Assembly: GCA_016712565.1 (NCBI GenBank)
Contig: JADJQU010000004.1
Span: forward strand, 1-64,000
Direction: 5' to 3'
Length of the DNA stretch: 64,000 nt
From: Planctomycetota bacterium
GTDB taxonomy: Bacteria > Planctomycetota > UBA1135 > GCA-002686595
Positions 19,838 through 29,401 of this stretch are shown piece after piece. Positions within the stretch are counted from its first letter, which is position 1, and the number at the start of each line of letters is the position of its first letter. The notes under the pieces are model-generated. The model did no database searches and was not told the DNA's origin. It worked only from the letters and a program-made list of their open reading frames with translations. The position numbers were made by a program, and so were the translations under genes.

Positions 19838-21939
19838 ATGGCGTTCCCCCGCATCCGCTCCGGCGGCCGATCTCTTCGGCTGGGCCTGCACGCGCTCTTG
19901 GCGCTGGCGTTGGCCTCCCCGTTGGCCGCCCAGGAGGCCTCCGCGGAAGAGGCTTGGGGCCCCAGCGCCGGCCGCGTGCTCTGGTTGCGCGCCGACCGGG
20001 GGTCAGCCGGAGCCTCTCCAACCTCGTGGGCACCTGGCGCGATGAGCAGAACCAGCAGGTGCTGGTGAACCCGCGGGGCGGGACCCAGCCCCTGTGGCGG
20101 GCCGCCGCCGTCCACGGGGAGCCCGCGCTGCATTTCGACGGGAACGACTGGCTGGCGGGCGACGGCATGCCCGGCGGCAGTTGCACCCAGGTGCTCGTCT
20201 GCCAGTTGGACGAGCCGGTGTTTGCCGGCGACCACGTGGGGTTGATGCACACGACGTCGGGCTCCGACCTCGAGTTCGCCGGGTTCAATCGCGCGCGCTG
20301 CCGTCGCGGATCCACGACGGCCACCAGTTCCGTGATCGTCCAGGCGGGACGCCCGGTGATCCTCGTGGCGAGCTACGACGCCGTGACGGGGGCCTTGCGG
20401 ATTCACCAGGACGGCGTTCCCGTGGCCCAGGCCGCCTGCGGACGCCTGCCGCTCGGCGGCGCCGGCCTCTCCGTGGGCGGCGACGGTCTCGCGGGCGGTC
20501 TGCGCGGCCTCGTCGCCGAGGTGATGGTCTACGACCGCGTCCTCGCGGGCGTCGAGCTCGACCTGTTGCACGACTACTTGCGCGCGCGCTACGTGTCTGG
20601 ATCGGCCCCGTCGGTGCGCTTCAGCCAGGTGCCCCAACCCGGAGCCCTGCTGCCGCGCTCCGAGACCGGCAGCGCCACGGCCAGGTTCACGGGCGAACTC
20701 TCCGGAGGGACGTGGGACACCCTGGTGCTGGAGACGAGGCGCGACGGCGCGCCCTTCGCCGTCGCGAGCCAACCCCTCAGCTACGCCGGGGGCCGGGCCG
20801 GCTTTTCCATCGCCAGCGAGTTGCACACCGGCCTGCACGATTGGAGCCTCTCGCTGCGCGTCGCGGACGCCGGGGGAAGCAGGCTCCTGGAGGTCGTCCC
20901 CAATGTCGTGGTGGGGGACGTGTGGCTGGTCAACGGCCAGAGCAATGCCGTTGCCGCGGACTACCATGCGGAGCATTCGGCCAACGCCGAGAACAGCTCC
21001 CATTGGGTGCGCTCCTTCGGCAGCTCGGTGGCCGGGCCGGAGAGCCTCCAGGATCTCCATTGGGCCTTGGCCGAGGGCGAGGACATCTACGAGCACGGCG
21101 CCGTGGGCGCCTGGGCCCTGCGGCTCGGGTACCTGCTGCAGCGGGACCAGGGCGTGCCCGTTTGCCTGATCAACGGCGCCTTCGGCGGCAGTGCCCTGAT
21201 CCAGCACTTGCGCAACGACCAGAAGCCCGAGGATCTCTCCACGATCTACGGACGCCTGCTGCAGCGCACGGCCGCCGCGGGCGTGCAGTCCTCCGTGCGC
21301 GGCATGCTCTGGTATCAGGGCGAGGCCGACGCGCAGTTTCCCCTCGATTGGGCGCGCCAGTGGGAGGAGCTCCAGGAAGCCTGGTCCTTGGACTACCCGG
21401 CCCTGGAGCGGGTCTACGTTCTCCAGCTGCGCGACGACTGCAGCGCCGGCGGCCGTGAACTGCGGGAGATCCAGCGCGGGCTTGGGGCTCCTGGCTCCAG
21501 GGTGGCCGTGATGTCCACCACGGCCGTTCCGTTTCACGACGGCTGCCACTTCCGCTACGCCGGCTATCGCGAAATCGGCGACCGGCTCGCCCGGGTCGTC
21601 GGCCGGGACTGCTACGGATCCCTGGACACCCAGGAAATCGACGCGCCCAACGTGATCGAAGCCCGTTGGGACGACCCCGCCCACTCGCGCATCCGGCTCA
21701 AGTTCCAGGACCCCGACGATCAGCTGGTGTTCCAGCCGGGGGCCGAGCTCGACTTCCTCACCGAGGACGACGTGGCAGTGCTCGGCGGAACCGTGGATGG
21801 CGGCAGCGTGGTGCTGCAGCTTGCCGCCACCAGCTCGACCGCGCGGATCCACTACGACGGACATCCCCTGGATGGTCCCTGGTTGATCAACAGCCGCGGC
21901 GTGGGGGCCCTGGCCTTCGCCAACCTGCCGGTGAGGTAG
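19838..21939 (+). CDS. exported sialate O-acetylesterase-type SGNH hydrolase with LamG-like domain (one-base frame break)
   Basis: The signal peptide LRLGLHALLALALASPLAAQ follows the ATG at 19838. The frame leaves family sequence after WLRADRG; a missing G in GGGGG (19998-20002) restores VSRSLSNLVGTWRDEQN in the frame ending at 21939. The first ~200 residues form a concanavalin/LamG-like sandwich (PALHFDGNDWL...LVAEVMVYDRVL). The second half is a SASA/SGNH esterase with VNGQSNA (nucleophile Ser, about 20941), NGAFGGSALI, the hallmark WYQGEAD (about 21310) and a late His in FHDGCHF. Such enzymes remove acetyl groups from sugars such as sialic acid or hemicellulose; the substrate here is unknown. 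Confidence 0.82.
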
Positions 21940-21942
21940 GGG

Positions 21943-21971
21943 GTGACTTCCCGGGCCTCCTGGGCTACGAT
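21943..21971 (+). promoter_or_regulatory. promoter of ssrA
   Basis: GTGACT (21943-21948), a 17-base spacer and TACGAT (21966-21971) end 13 bases before the mature tmRNA 5' end, leaving room for a short RNase P-cleaved leader. Confidence 0.6.
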
Positions 21972-21984
21972 GGGCGCTCGACGT

Positions 21985-22340
21985 GGGGGCGCACCGGTTT
22001 CGACCGGGGTTTGGATGCTCCGGGTCGCGTGCCGGGGATCTCGAGCCTCCCCGTAAAATCCAGCTCGGGACGGCCTAAACAGCCAATGATTTTGCTCTCG
22101 CTGCCTAAGTAACTAGGTAGCCGTCCCCGCGGGGTTCGCCCGCGGTTCCGTGGGGACGCCAACAGCGGGCTGGCCACGAGAGCTCCACCCCGGGGCGATC
22201 GAGCGAGAAGTACCGGGGCATGCCGACCGAGGGCAAGCGTGGGAGCGCGAGGCCGGCGAGAACCAAACCCACGCTACGCACGTAGACGCTCGGTCCGGAT
22301 GGACCCTGGCACGCGGGTTCGATTCCCGCCGCCTCCACCA
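21985..22340 (+). ncRNA. ssrA: transfer-messenger RNA (tmRNA)
   Basis: 356 bases. The 5' end GGGGGCG pairs with CGCCTCC at the 3' end, including the G-U pair at the third position that alanyl-tRNA synthetase recognises, followed by A and an encoded CCA. The T arm reads GCGGG-TTCGATT-CCCGC. The tag frame begins at GCC around 22079 and encodes ANDFALAA before TAA, preceded by the charged alanine. The ALAA ending is the usual ClpXP degron. Together with SmpB it rescues ribosomes on broken mRNAs. The tag is short, eight residues against ten in E. coli. The resume codon is inferred from the reading frame. Confidence 0.96.
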
Positions 22341-22416
22341 CCCCTCTCGCGGCCACAGGCGCCGCGCGGTTGTTCGCGGGCGCGCGATCGCGGCCTCCCG
22401 GGAGTCCGCGGCGCGC

Positions 22417-22878
22417 TCAGGCCGCAGGGCGGGCGTGGGCTGCGCTCTTCGGCGCGCTCGATTCAACCCCACGGGCCGGTTCGGTGGCGCGGTTGATCAA
22501 GTCGCAGAGTTCGTGCAACTCGTCGCCCTTGCGGATGCGGCAGGGCTCGCGCGTCTCGCCGCGGATCACTTGCTTGAGGTAGACCTCGAAGCGGTAGATC
22601 GGTCCCACGAGGCGGTGCGTGACGAGCAGGCCGACGAGGAAGGTGGCCGGAAGCAAGAGGCCGAACGAAAGCGCGAACACCCAAACGGTGCGCTCGGAGG
22701 CCTCGGTCATCAGCACGGCGCCGTCGGAGGGCAGCGAGCGGGCGAGTTCCCCCAGCATGTCGAGGAACACCATCGCCTGCAGCGTCAGGGCCAGCAGGCA
22801 GAGGCCGAGGAAGCTCGCCATCAGCCTCAGCTGGAGACGGGGGCGGAGCAGTCGGACGTGACGGCGATGTTGGGCCAT
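22417..22878 (-). CDS. small membrane protein with HAMP-like segment
   Basis: 153 residues with two transmembrane helices (MASFLGLCLLALTLQAMVFL and VWVFALSFGLLLPATFLVGL) separated by a ~35-residue external loop. A HAMP-like linker follows (THRLVGPIYRFEVYLKQVIRGE, then IRKGDELHELCDLIN). It lacks any kinase or methyl-accepting output domain. Stand-alone HAMP membrane proteins of this shape exist in several GC-rich bacteria without assigned function. It converges on ssrA and may be the last gene of the pilin-HEAT unit that ends 132 bases upstream, but that is uncertain. Confidence 0.75.
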   Translation of the reverse strand: MAQHRRHVRLLRPRLQLRLMASFLGLCLLALTLQAMVFLDMLGELARSLPSDGAVLMTEASERTVWVFALSFGLLLPATFLVGLLVTHRLVGPIYRFEVYLKQVIRGETREPCRIRKGDELHELCDLINRATEPARGVESSAPKSAAHARPAA

Positions 22879-23010
22879 GGGGAGCCTGCCCCGGGGAGGG
22901 GGCAGATTGAATTTCGACGCCGGGGGGCGGCCACTTGAGTCGGGGTCGGCAACCCGCGGGCAGCCCGGAAAAAGGACCGAGCCGGGGTCCTCAGAGGGCA
23001 GGTCGCGGCC

Positions 23011-24231
23011 TCAGCGCGCCGGCGGCGGGGGGGCGAGCTTCGCCAGGCACTTCTCCAGGGCGGCCTGCTGGGGGGCCCCCAGGCGCTTGCGGTCGATTTG
23101 CCGCAGCGGTTCGAGGGCGGCGGGCGATCCCAGGCCCTCCAGGGTCGCGCAGGCCTGCTGGAAATCGGCGCCCTTGAGCAGCTCGAGCTTCTCGGCCAGG
23201 CCCCTGGCCAGCGGATGACGGGGGAATCGACGGCGCAAGAGCTCGTTGAGGGCCGCGCCGCGCACCGCGCCGTCGCTGGAACCCAGATCCTCGAGCCGCG
23301 CACGGGCCTGGGTGTCCCACCACAGCTCCTGCTCGCGCCACCAGTTCGTCCAGCGCTCCTTGCGCGGCCCGAGCTTCGTTCCGGTGATGCGCTCGAGGGA
23401 CCACAGCGCGTCCAGGCGCACGCCGGGGTTCTCGTGTTCCAGGAGACCGATCAGGGGCTCGACCGCGAGTTCGTCGTCCAGGGCGCCGGCGCACAGCACC
23501 GCCTCGCGAAAGCCGCTCGCCCCGTCGCGTTCGAGGATCCAGCGCACCGAGGTTCGCAGCTGGGGATCGTGGGGCGCTGGAACGTTCCGTGCCATCCGCC
23601 CGATGGCCACCAGCAAGAGGCCGCTGGAGGGTTCCACACCTTCGAGCAGGCGGCCCAGTGCGACCAGACCCTCCCGTGAAGCGTTCGCGGCCAGGGCATC
23701 GAGCATGGGGAGCATGAACTCGGTCGGGCAGTGCTCGAGGACCTGCTCGATCCCCGCCAGGTCCTTGAGGTGGCGGGCCACGATGCGTGTGGCCGAGCCG
23801 CGCAGGTCGACCCGAGCGGTCTCGCTCACGCAGGCGTTCTGGCACAGCGGGTAGGCGGCTGCGAGCTCCAAGGCCAGGGTCAGATCGCGGACAAAGCCCA
23901 CGCTGCCGAGCACGTCCAGGCCCCGTTGCTTCTCGACGGGCGATCCCTCCCGGGTGGTCCTGGCCAGTGCTTCCCGCAGCTCGTCCAGGAAGGCCGGCAG
24001 GGCCGCCAGTGCCGCCGCGTTCGATGCCGCAGTGGCACCCTCCCCGCCTTGGACCAGGAGGGTGATGCAGGCCTCCGCCGCCGGAGCACCCCTTTGCCGA
24101 AGTTGCGCGGCGGTCGCCTCCACGTTTGCGGGATCGCAGCGACGCAGCAGCTCGTCCGCCGTCTGCGCGCCTGCCGGCAGGGCACAGAGGAGGGCCAGCG
24201 CGACCCGGGCCAGAGGAACGAGGCTCCGCAT
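23011..24231 (-). CDS. exported HEAT-repeat protein
   Basis: 406 residues with a signal peptide (VPLARVALALLCALPAGAQ) and an almost wholly helical body of HEAT-type repeats (for example DELAVEPLIGLLEHENPGVR). HEAT repeats build curved protein-binding scaffolds. A WTNWWREQELWW motif lies around residue 300; comparable WxxWW motifs occur in two other HEAT proteins and the giant GreA in this window. It starts 10 bases after the stop of the upstream pilin gene, so it probably belongs to that operon and may help assemble or anchor its products; this is inference. Confidence 0.8.
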   Translation of the reverse strand: MRSLVPLARVALALLCALPAGAQTADELLRRCDPANVEATAAQLRQRGAPAAEACITLLVQGGEGATAASNAAALAALPAFLDELREALARTTREGSPVEKQRGLDVLGSVGFVRDLTLALELAAAYPLCQNACVSETARVDLRGSATRIVARHLKDLAGIEQVLEHCPTEFMLPMLDALAANASREGLVALGRLLEGVEPSSGLLLVAIGRMARNVPAPHDPQLRTSVRWILERDGASGFREAVLCAGALDDELAVEPLIGLLEHENPGVRLDALWSLERITGTKLGPRKERWTNWWREQELWWDTQARARLEDLGSSDGAVRGAALNELLRRRFPRHPLARGLAEKLELLKGADFQQACATLEGLGSPAALEPLRQIDRKRLGAPQQAALEKCLAKLAPPPPAR

Positions 24232-24241
24232 CAGTGAGCAC

Positions 24242-25704
24242 TCACGGCAGAAGCCGCTTCAGGTTCAGCACGCGCGAAACCTGTCCCCAGTCGAAGCCCG
24301 ATTCCGGACCGGAGTAGTAGTGGGTGGCATTGGAGAGGTCCTTGTACTCCACGCGAATGAGGAACCCCGCATCCGTGTGTGTTTCGGCGGGCGCCAGCAG
24401 GAGCGCGGGGTTCACGGCCAACGCTTCGAACGGGTCGACGCGCAGGTCGCGCGCGATCGTGACCGGAATCTCGACGATGCGCCAGGAGAGCAATTGAACG
24501 AGGCCGCCGGCCGTGGCCGAATTCTGCAGGGAGATGTCGTAGTGCACGCTGGCTCCGTTGCCCAGCGTCAGCTGGGAGGCCGCCGTCGTCCCGTACAGGT
24601 GGAAGTTCTCGGGCAGCGTGATGGGCGCGTTGGGCGCATAGAACGTCCCGTAGAGCTTCCGGCTTGCCGGCTGGAACAGAATCGGCGCGTCGGCGAGGCC
24701 GTCGCCATCGCGATCGCGTTCGCCGGTGGCCGTCACCAGCAGCGAAAATCCCAGAGGGTCTTCCTTGGAGAAGGCGAGCTTCGAGCCGGACTGGAAATTC
24801 AACCAATCCGTGACGTAGATCTGCACCGGACCTTCGCTGGAGTCGACATTCAGGGTCGCCCCGTCCTGGACGGTCAGTTGATCGACCACGACGGTCGCGG
24901 GGCCCTTGAAGGTCAGGTCCGCCCTCGGAAGCAGGCGGATGGAGTCGTAGCTCGCCTCGGGATCGGCGAGCACCCGTGGGCTGCCCGCGGCGTGGACCAC
25001 GTCCGCCTGCTGGGGCGCCTCGGGAACGAGGATCGTCGGCAGGAGAGCGCCGTGGCGCCGGGTCGGGTCGAGCCGGTGACCAGGGATCCCAAGCCCAAGG
25101 TCACGGATCCTTGGGGGCCCGGTGTCGCGTCCCCGTGAATCACCGCCAGGGTGCCCAGCACGATGTCGCCGTTGCTCGACAGGGGAACCGGGATTTCCGC
25201 GAGTTCCACGGGGAGGCCTTGGGGATCGCTCGAGTCGAAGGCGTCGACACTGGACCGGTTCCCCAGCGTCACCGTCGTTGCGCCCAGCACGCCCAGGGAG
25301 GCAATCGTCACCGGCTCGACCTCGACCACGATTCCCAAGGTGGCGCGGCCCGAGCCCGCCATGCCGGTGCTCTCCAGCCCCACGCGGTGGTTGCCCAGAT
25401 CGGTGGCCTCGACCCAGAACAGCCCGTCGCCGAACTTCGCGGGTGCCGCGGAGCTGCCGACGTTGCCCGTGCGGCCCGTCGTCAGCCCGAAGTAGGCCTC
25501 GCTCAGGCCGGCCTCGGCCAGGTTGAAGGCGCGCTTGTTGTCGATGCCGGCGACCTGGGCCCGCAGGCGCGCCGAGTCCACCTGCAGCAGGCACAGGCTG
25601 ATGGCACCGGCCGACATGACCAGGATCAGGGTCGCAATGAGCACGCCGCCGCGCCGGGGCCCCGAGGGACTCGCCGCCCGCCCGAATCGAAATTGAGTCT
25701 TCAT
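24242..25704 (-). CDS. PilX-type pilus assembly protein with a large surface domain (one-base frame break)
   Basis: The start MKTQFRFGR leads to a PilX N-terminus: RRGGVLIATLILVMSAGAI, then NKRAFNLAEAGLSEAYFGL. The first frame loses family sequence after TRPGATAL near 25045. The protein continues LLPTILVPEAPQQADVV in the frame that stops at 24242, so one base seems missing at about 25041-25050. The C-terminal ~250 residues (DLTFKGPATVVVDQLTVQDG, FYAPNAPITLPENFHLYG, ASVHYDISL) look like a beta-helical domain found in PilX-like proteins. These are minor components of type IV pilus or type II secretion pseudopili. It is third in a pilin operon. Confidence 0.75.
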
Positions 25705-25718
25705 GCGGTTGTTCTGCT

Positions 25719-26315
25719 TCAGTTGCGGCAGTGGACCACGCTGCTGCGCGAGTAGGCGACCAGGTTGCCCTCGGAGTCCGGGCGTTCGAGCGACAGGTGG
25801 ACGGTGAGCCGCGAGCCGTCGATCACGAAGGCGAGCCCGCTCTCGTCCACGAGTCCATTGCCATTGTCGTCGAGGCCGTTGGGCACTTCGCCTTCCAGGT
25901 AGCGCCGTGCCCAGCGACTCCACAGCACCGCGCGCTCGCTGGGAGCGCCGGGATTCTCGCGCCAGGTGACCTCGCCGTTGGCCAGGGTCATTTCGATGCG
26001 TTCCGGCGGGGACTCGACGACCGCGCCGTCCTGCATGCCCATGGATTGCACGAACTCCAGCTGGGGGTGGAAGGCCGGCAACTGGGCATTGGGATCGAGC
26101 TGCTCCAGGCTCGCGCCCATCAGGGCCAGGACGATCCGATCGAGCGTCTGGTCGATCTGCAGCTCGAGGGCCGAGGCGCTCGATTCCTTCTCGAAGGCCT
26201 TGTTGCTGGAACCCAGCACCATCGCCACGTTGCCGAGGATCAGGCCCGCCACCGCGACGGCGATCAGCATCTCGAGCAGCGAGAAGCCCGATCTCGGGAG
26301 CCCTGCTCGCCTCAC
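25719..26315 (-). CDS. prepilin-type protein, PilW/GspJ-like
   Basis: 198 residues. The type III signal peptide SGFSLLEMLIAVAVAGLIL (Gly before Phe, Glu at +5) should be cut by prepilin peptidase. The body is a small pseudopilin fold with ...LDDNGNGLVDESGLAF, an Asp/Asn loop that may bind calcium. GspJ/PilW members are minor pilins that cap the pseudopilus. It overlaps the upstream gene by four bases (ATGA), with the PilX-like gene 14 bases downstream. Assignment to PilW or GspJ is by position and size only. Confidence 0.8.
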   Translation of the reverse strand: MRRAGLPRSGFSLLEMLIAVAVAGLILGNVAMVLGSSNKAFEKESSASALELQIDQTLDRIVLALMGASLEQLDPNAQLPAFHPQLEFVQSMGMQDGAVVESPPERIEMTLANGEVTWRENPGAPSERAVLWSRWARRYLEGEVPNGLDDNGNGLVDESGLAFVIDGSRLTVHLSLERPDSEGNLVAYSRSSVVHCRN

Positions 26316-26908
26316 GGGGCCTCCTCGTAGTGCACCAGCATCGAGTACATCTCCAGCTGGCGAGGGCCGAGACTGCTCTGCCAGCGCAGGCGCACGAGCA
26401 CCGGCAGGATCCGGTAGTCCGCGGCCCTCGACTCGGCGTCGATCAGCGTGTCGCCGTTCAGGTCCCGCGGCATGCCGAGGTCGGCGTTCTGCCCGTCCTC
26501 GCGCAGGACGCCGGCCGTGTTGGGCAGCACGATCTCGCCCACGAAGCCGTCAACGTCCAGGGGATCCACCACCAGCCCGGCCACCTGGAAGTGGGGCCCC
26601 GGGGCCGTGCCGATGCCGCCCGGGTCGTCGTCGGGGCTCGCGTTGTGGAGGACCCAAAGGCTGGAGAAGTTCTCGCTGCGCAGGTTCTCCAGGGTGCTGC
26701 GCGCCGCGTGGGCGGCGATGCTCGCTTCGCGTTTCTCCGCCCGCATCAGCGAGCTCGAGGCGATCGTCGAGCCGAGCATGACCATGGCAATGGACAGCAC
26801 CGCAAGGGCCACGCAGGCTTCGATCAGGGTGAAGCCCTGACGCCGACGGGGCGCCGCCCGGACTCGCGCCGCGGGAGCGAGCCCCCACCTTTGATGGTCG
26901 ATGATCAC
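26312..26908 (-). CDS. prepilin-type protein, PilV/GspI-like
   Basis: About 198 residues from a GTG at 26908. The prepilin motif RRRQGFTLIEACVALAVLSI (Gly-Phe cleavage site, Glu at +5) starts near residue 24 and is followed by a long helix and a small C-terminal domain with an Asp-rich loop (DLNGDTLIDAESR). The start is uncertain: there is no ATG close to the motif, and the frame stays open about 350 bases upstream without family sequence. It is the first gene of the pilV-pilW-pilX-HEAT unit. No pilus motor genes lie in the window. Confidence 0.75.
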   Translation of the reverse strand: MIIDHQRWGLAPAARVRAAPRRRQGFTLIEACVALAVLSIAMVMLGSTIASSSLMRAEKREASIAAHAARSTLENLRSENFSSLWVLHNASPDDDPGGIGTAPGPHFQVAGLVVDPLDVDGFVGEIVLPNTAGVLREDGQNADLGMPRDLNGDTLIDAESRAADYRILPVLVRLRWQSSLGPRQLEMYSMLVHYEEAP

Positions 26909-27360
26909 GGGTGCTGCGGTCGTTGGGCCGAAGTCGCGCAACGATGGGCCCCACGCTCCTGGGTCCGTCGTCCGCCGCTTCGAGGGGACTTGAGCCGCAG
27001 TCGCGGTCCGGAGGGTCCCGAAAGTTTTTCCCGAGGGCACGGTTGAGCCTTGGGCACGAGGGTGCGTCCACGTTTGGCCGTTCCCGCCGCCTCGCCCGGG
27101 GGAGGGCGGGCGGAACTGGAGTGCACTCTCGGCCGAGGCGCATTGGCGCAAAAGCCACTGCCCCGGGCCCTCGGGCCGCCGGGCTCCCCGCAGGGGCGCC
27201 CAGGACGCCCGCGCACAGGGTCGAGGCGGTCCGCGGTCACCTCGGCCCGCGTCGGTCCGCACGGGTCCCGCCGTGGCGCGGCGGTTCCCTGGGTCGGTGC
27301 TTGCGCGGTGTCCTGCGCGAAGCCAATCTACGCGCGCGCCTCCCCCTTCCCAGGAATTCC
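26909..27360. other. divergent intergenic region between the pilin operon and tkt
   Basis: About 450 bases without a supported gene. It should hold the promoters of both flanking units. I see no riboswitch or convincing operator. Confidence 0.4.
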
Positions 27361-29397
27361 ATGACCACGGTCCAATCCTCGCTCGACCTTCTGTGCGTGA
27401 ACTCGATCCGCACGCTGGCCATCGACACGGTGCAGCAGGCCAACTCCGGCCACCCCGGCTTGCCCATGGGAGCGGCCCCGATGGCCTACGCCCTGTGGCA
27501 GCGGCATCTGCGACACGATCCCAGCGATCCCTCCTGGCCCGATCGCGATCGGTTCGTGCTCTCGGCCGGCCACGGCAGCGCGCTCCTGTACGTGCTGCTG
27601 CACGTCACGGGCTACGACCTCTCGATCGAGGACCTGAAGGGTTTCCGCCAGTGGGGCAGCAAGACTCCGGGCCACCCGGAGTTCCACGAGACCCCCGGCG
27701 TGGAGGCGACCACCGGCCCCCTGGGCCAGGGCAGCGCCAACGCGGTGGGCATGGCTCTCGCGGAGCGGCTGCTGGCGGCGCGCTTCAACAAGCCCGGGCA
27801 CACGATCGTGGACCACCACACGTACGCGCTGGTGTCCGACGGCGACCTGATGGAGGGGCTTTCCGGCGAGGCGGCGTCCCTGGCGGGGCACCTGCAGCTG
27901 GGGAAGCTGATCTACCTCTATGACTGCAACGGGATTTCCCTCGACGGGCCCACGTCGCTTGCCTTCGACACCGAGGACGTGGGGGCGCGCTACCGCGCCT
28001 ATGGATGGCAAGTCCTGGAGGTCAAGGACGGGGACACCAACGTCGATGCCATCGACCGCGCCCTCAGCGAGGCCCGACGCGACAGCCTGCGGCCCACGCT
28101 GATCCTGGTGCGCACGACGATCGGCTACGGTTCGCCGGCCAAGCAGGGCACCAGCGAAGCCCACGGCTCGCCCCTGGGCCCGAAGGAAGTGGCGCTCACC
28201 AAGGAAAAGCTGGGCTTCGACCCGACCAAGAGCTTCGAGATCCCTGCCGATGCGTGCGCTCACCTGTTGAGCGCCAAGGAGCGCGGCGCGGCCGCGCACC
28301 GGGCCTGGAAGCAGCGCTTCGATTCCTGGGCCAAGGCGTTCCCGGAGTTGGCCGCCGAATGGCGCCGCACCCAGGCCCGCGAGTTGCCCCCGGACTTCGC
28401 CAAGGACCTGCCCGTGTGGGAGACCGGCGCCCAGGTGGCCACCCGCGACGCGGGAGGCAAGGCCCAGAATGCTCTGGCGGCGCGGCTGCCCGAGTTCCTG
28501 GGCGGGGACGCCGACCTGTCCTGTTCCACGAAGACGGCCCTGGAGAAGGGCGGCTCGGTGGGCAGGGACGGCGCCGTGGGCCGCAATCTGCACTTCGGGG
28601 TGCGCGAGCACGCCATGGGCTCCATCGCCAACGGCATGCTCTACCACGGGGGCCTGCGGCCCTTCGTCTCCACGTTCTTCGTCTTCTCCGACTACATGCG
28701 GCCGCCGGTGCGGTTGGCGGCGCTGTCCCACCTGCCGTTGATTTCGGTCTGGACCCATGACTCGGTGGCGGTGGGCGAGGACGGGCCCACGCACCAGCCG
28801 GTGGAGCACCTGGCGTCCCTGCGCGCCATGCCCCAACTCACCGTGATCCGGCCCTGTGACGCCAACGAGACCGCCCATGCCTGGCGCGTGGCCCTCCAGC
28901 AAACCGCGCGGCCCACGTGCATCGTGCTCTCGCGGCAGAAGCTGCCGGTGCTTCCCGGGACGAAGGAGAAGGCGGCCCTGGGCGTGGAGCGCGGAGCCTA
29001 CGTGCTGGCGGAGGCCGAGGGCGGTGCGCCCCAGCTGATCCTGATGGGCACGGGCTCCGAACTGCAGTGGTGCATGGCGGCGCGGCAGCTGCTGGCCAAG
29101 GAGGGCCTGCGCGCGAGGGTCGTGTCCATGCCCGCCTGGGACCTGTTCCAGGCCCAGGACGCCAGCTACCGCGAGTCGGTGCTGCCCCACCATGTGAAGG
29201 CGCGGGTTTCCGTGGAGGCCGGGGCCACCTTCGGCTGGGAGCGCTGGGTCGGCGACCACGGGGTCGCCCTGGGAATCGATCGCTTCGGAGCCTCCGCGCC
29301 CGGAGAGATGGTGCTGGAGCGTTTCGGCTTCACCGTCGAGCGCGTGGCGGCCGCGGGCCGCGAGTCCTTCGCGTCCGTGCACGGCACCTGCTGCTGA
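27361..29397 (+). CDS. tkt: transketolase
   Basis: 678-residue thiamine-diphosphate enzyme that moves two-carbon units between sugar phosphates in the pentose phosphate pathway. The TPP domain shows NSGHPGLPMGAAPM, GPLGQGSANAVGMA and the metal/TPP motif DGDLMEG...LYDCNGIS. The pyrimidine domain has GVREHAMGSIANGM (catalytic Glu near residue 416), VFSDYMRPPVRLAAL and EDGPTHQPVEHL. The length and domain order are complete. The ATG at 27361 is chosen because the family sequence starts within a few residues. It is followed after four bases by a HEAT lipoprotein gene. Confidence 0.97.
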   Translation: MTTVQSSLDLLCVNSIRTLAIDTVQQANSGHPGLPMGAAPMAYALWQRHLRHDPSDPSWPDRDRFVLSAGHGSALLYVLLHVTGYDLSIEDLKGFRQWGSKTPGHPEFHETPGVEATTGPLGQGSANAVGMALAERLLAARFNKPGHTIVDHHTYALVSDGDLMEGLSGEAASLAGHLQLGKLIYLYDCNGISLDGPTSLAFDTEDVGARYRAYGWQVLEVKDGDTNVDAIDRALSEARRDSLRPTLILVRTTIGYGSPAKQGTSEAHGSPLGPKEVALTKEKLGFDPTKSFEIPADACAHLLSAKERGAAAHRAWKQRFDSWAKAFPELAAEWRRTQARELPPDFAKDLPVWETGAQVATRDAGGKAQNALAARLPEFLGGDADLSCSTKTALEKGGSVGRDGAVGRNLHFGVREHAMGSIANGMLYHGGLRPFVSTFFVFSDYMRPPVRLAALSHLPLISVWTHDSVAVGEDGPTHQPVEHLASLRAMPQLTVIRPCDANETAHAWRVALQQTARPTCIVLSRQKLPVLPGTKEKAALGVERGAYVLAEAEGGAPQLILMGTGSELQWCMAARQLLAKEGLRARVVSMPAWDLFQAQDASYRESVLPHHVKARVSVEAGATFGWERWVGDHGVALGIDRFGASAPGEMVLERFGFTVERVAAAGRESFASVHGTCC

Positions 29398-29401
29398 TTC
29401 C

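Noticed and set aside
22105..22472. Minus-strand reading frames across the 3' half of ssrA that look protein-like
   Set aside because: They are antisense to the tmRNA; this kind of false protein is known from tmRNA and tRNA loci.
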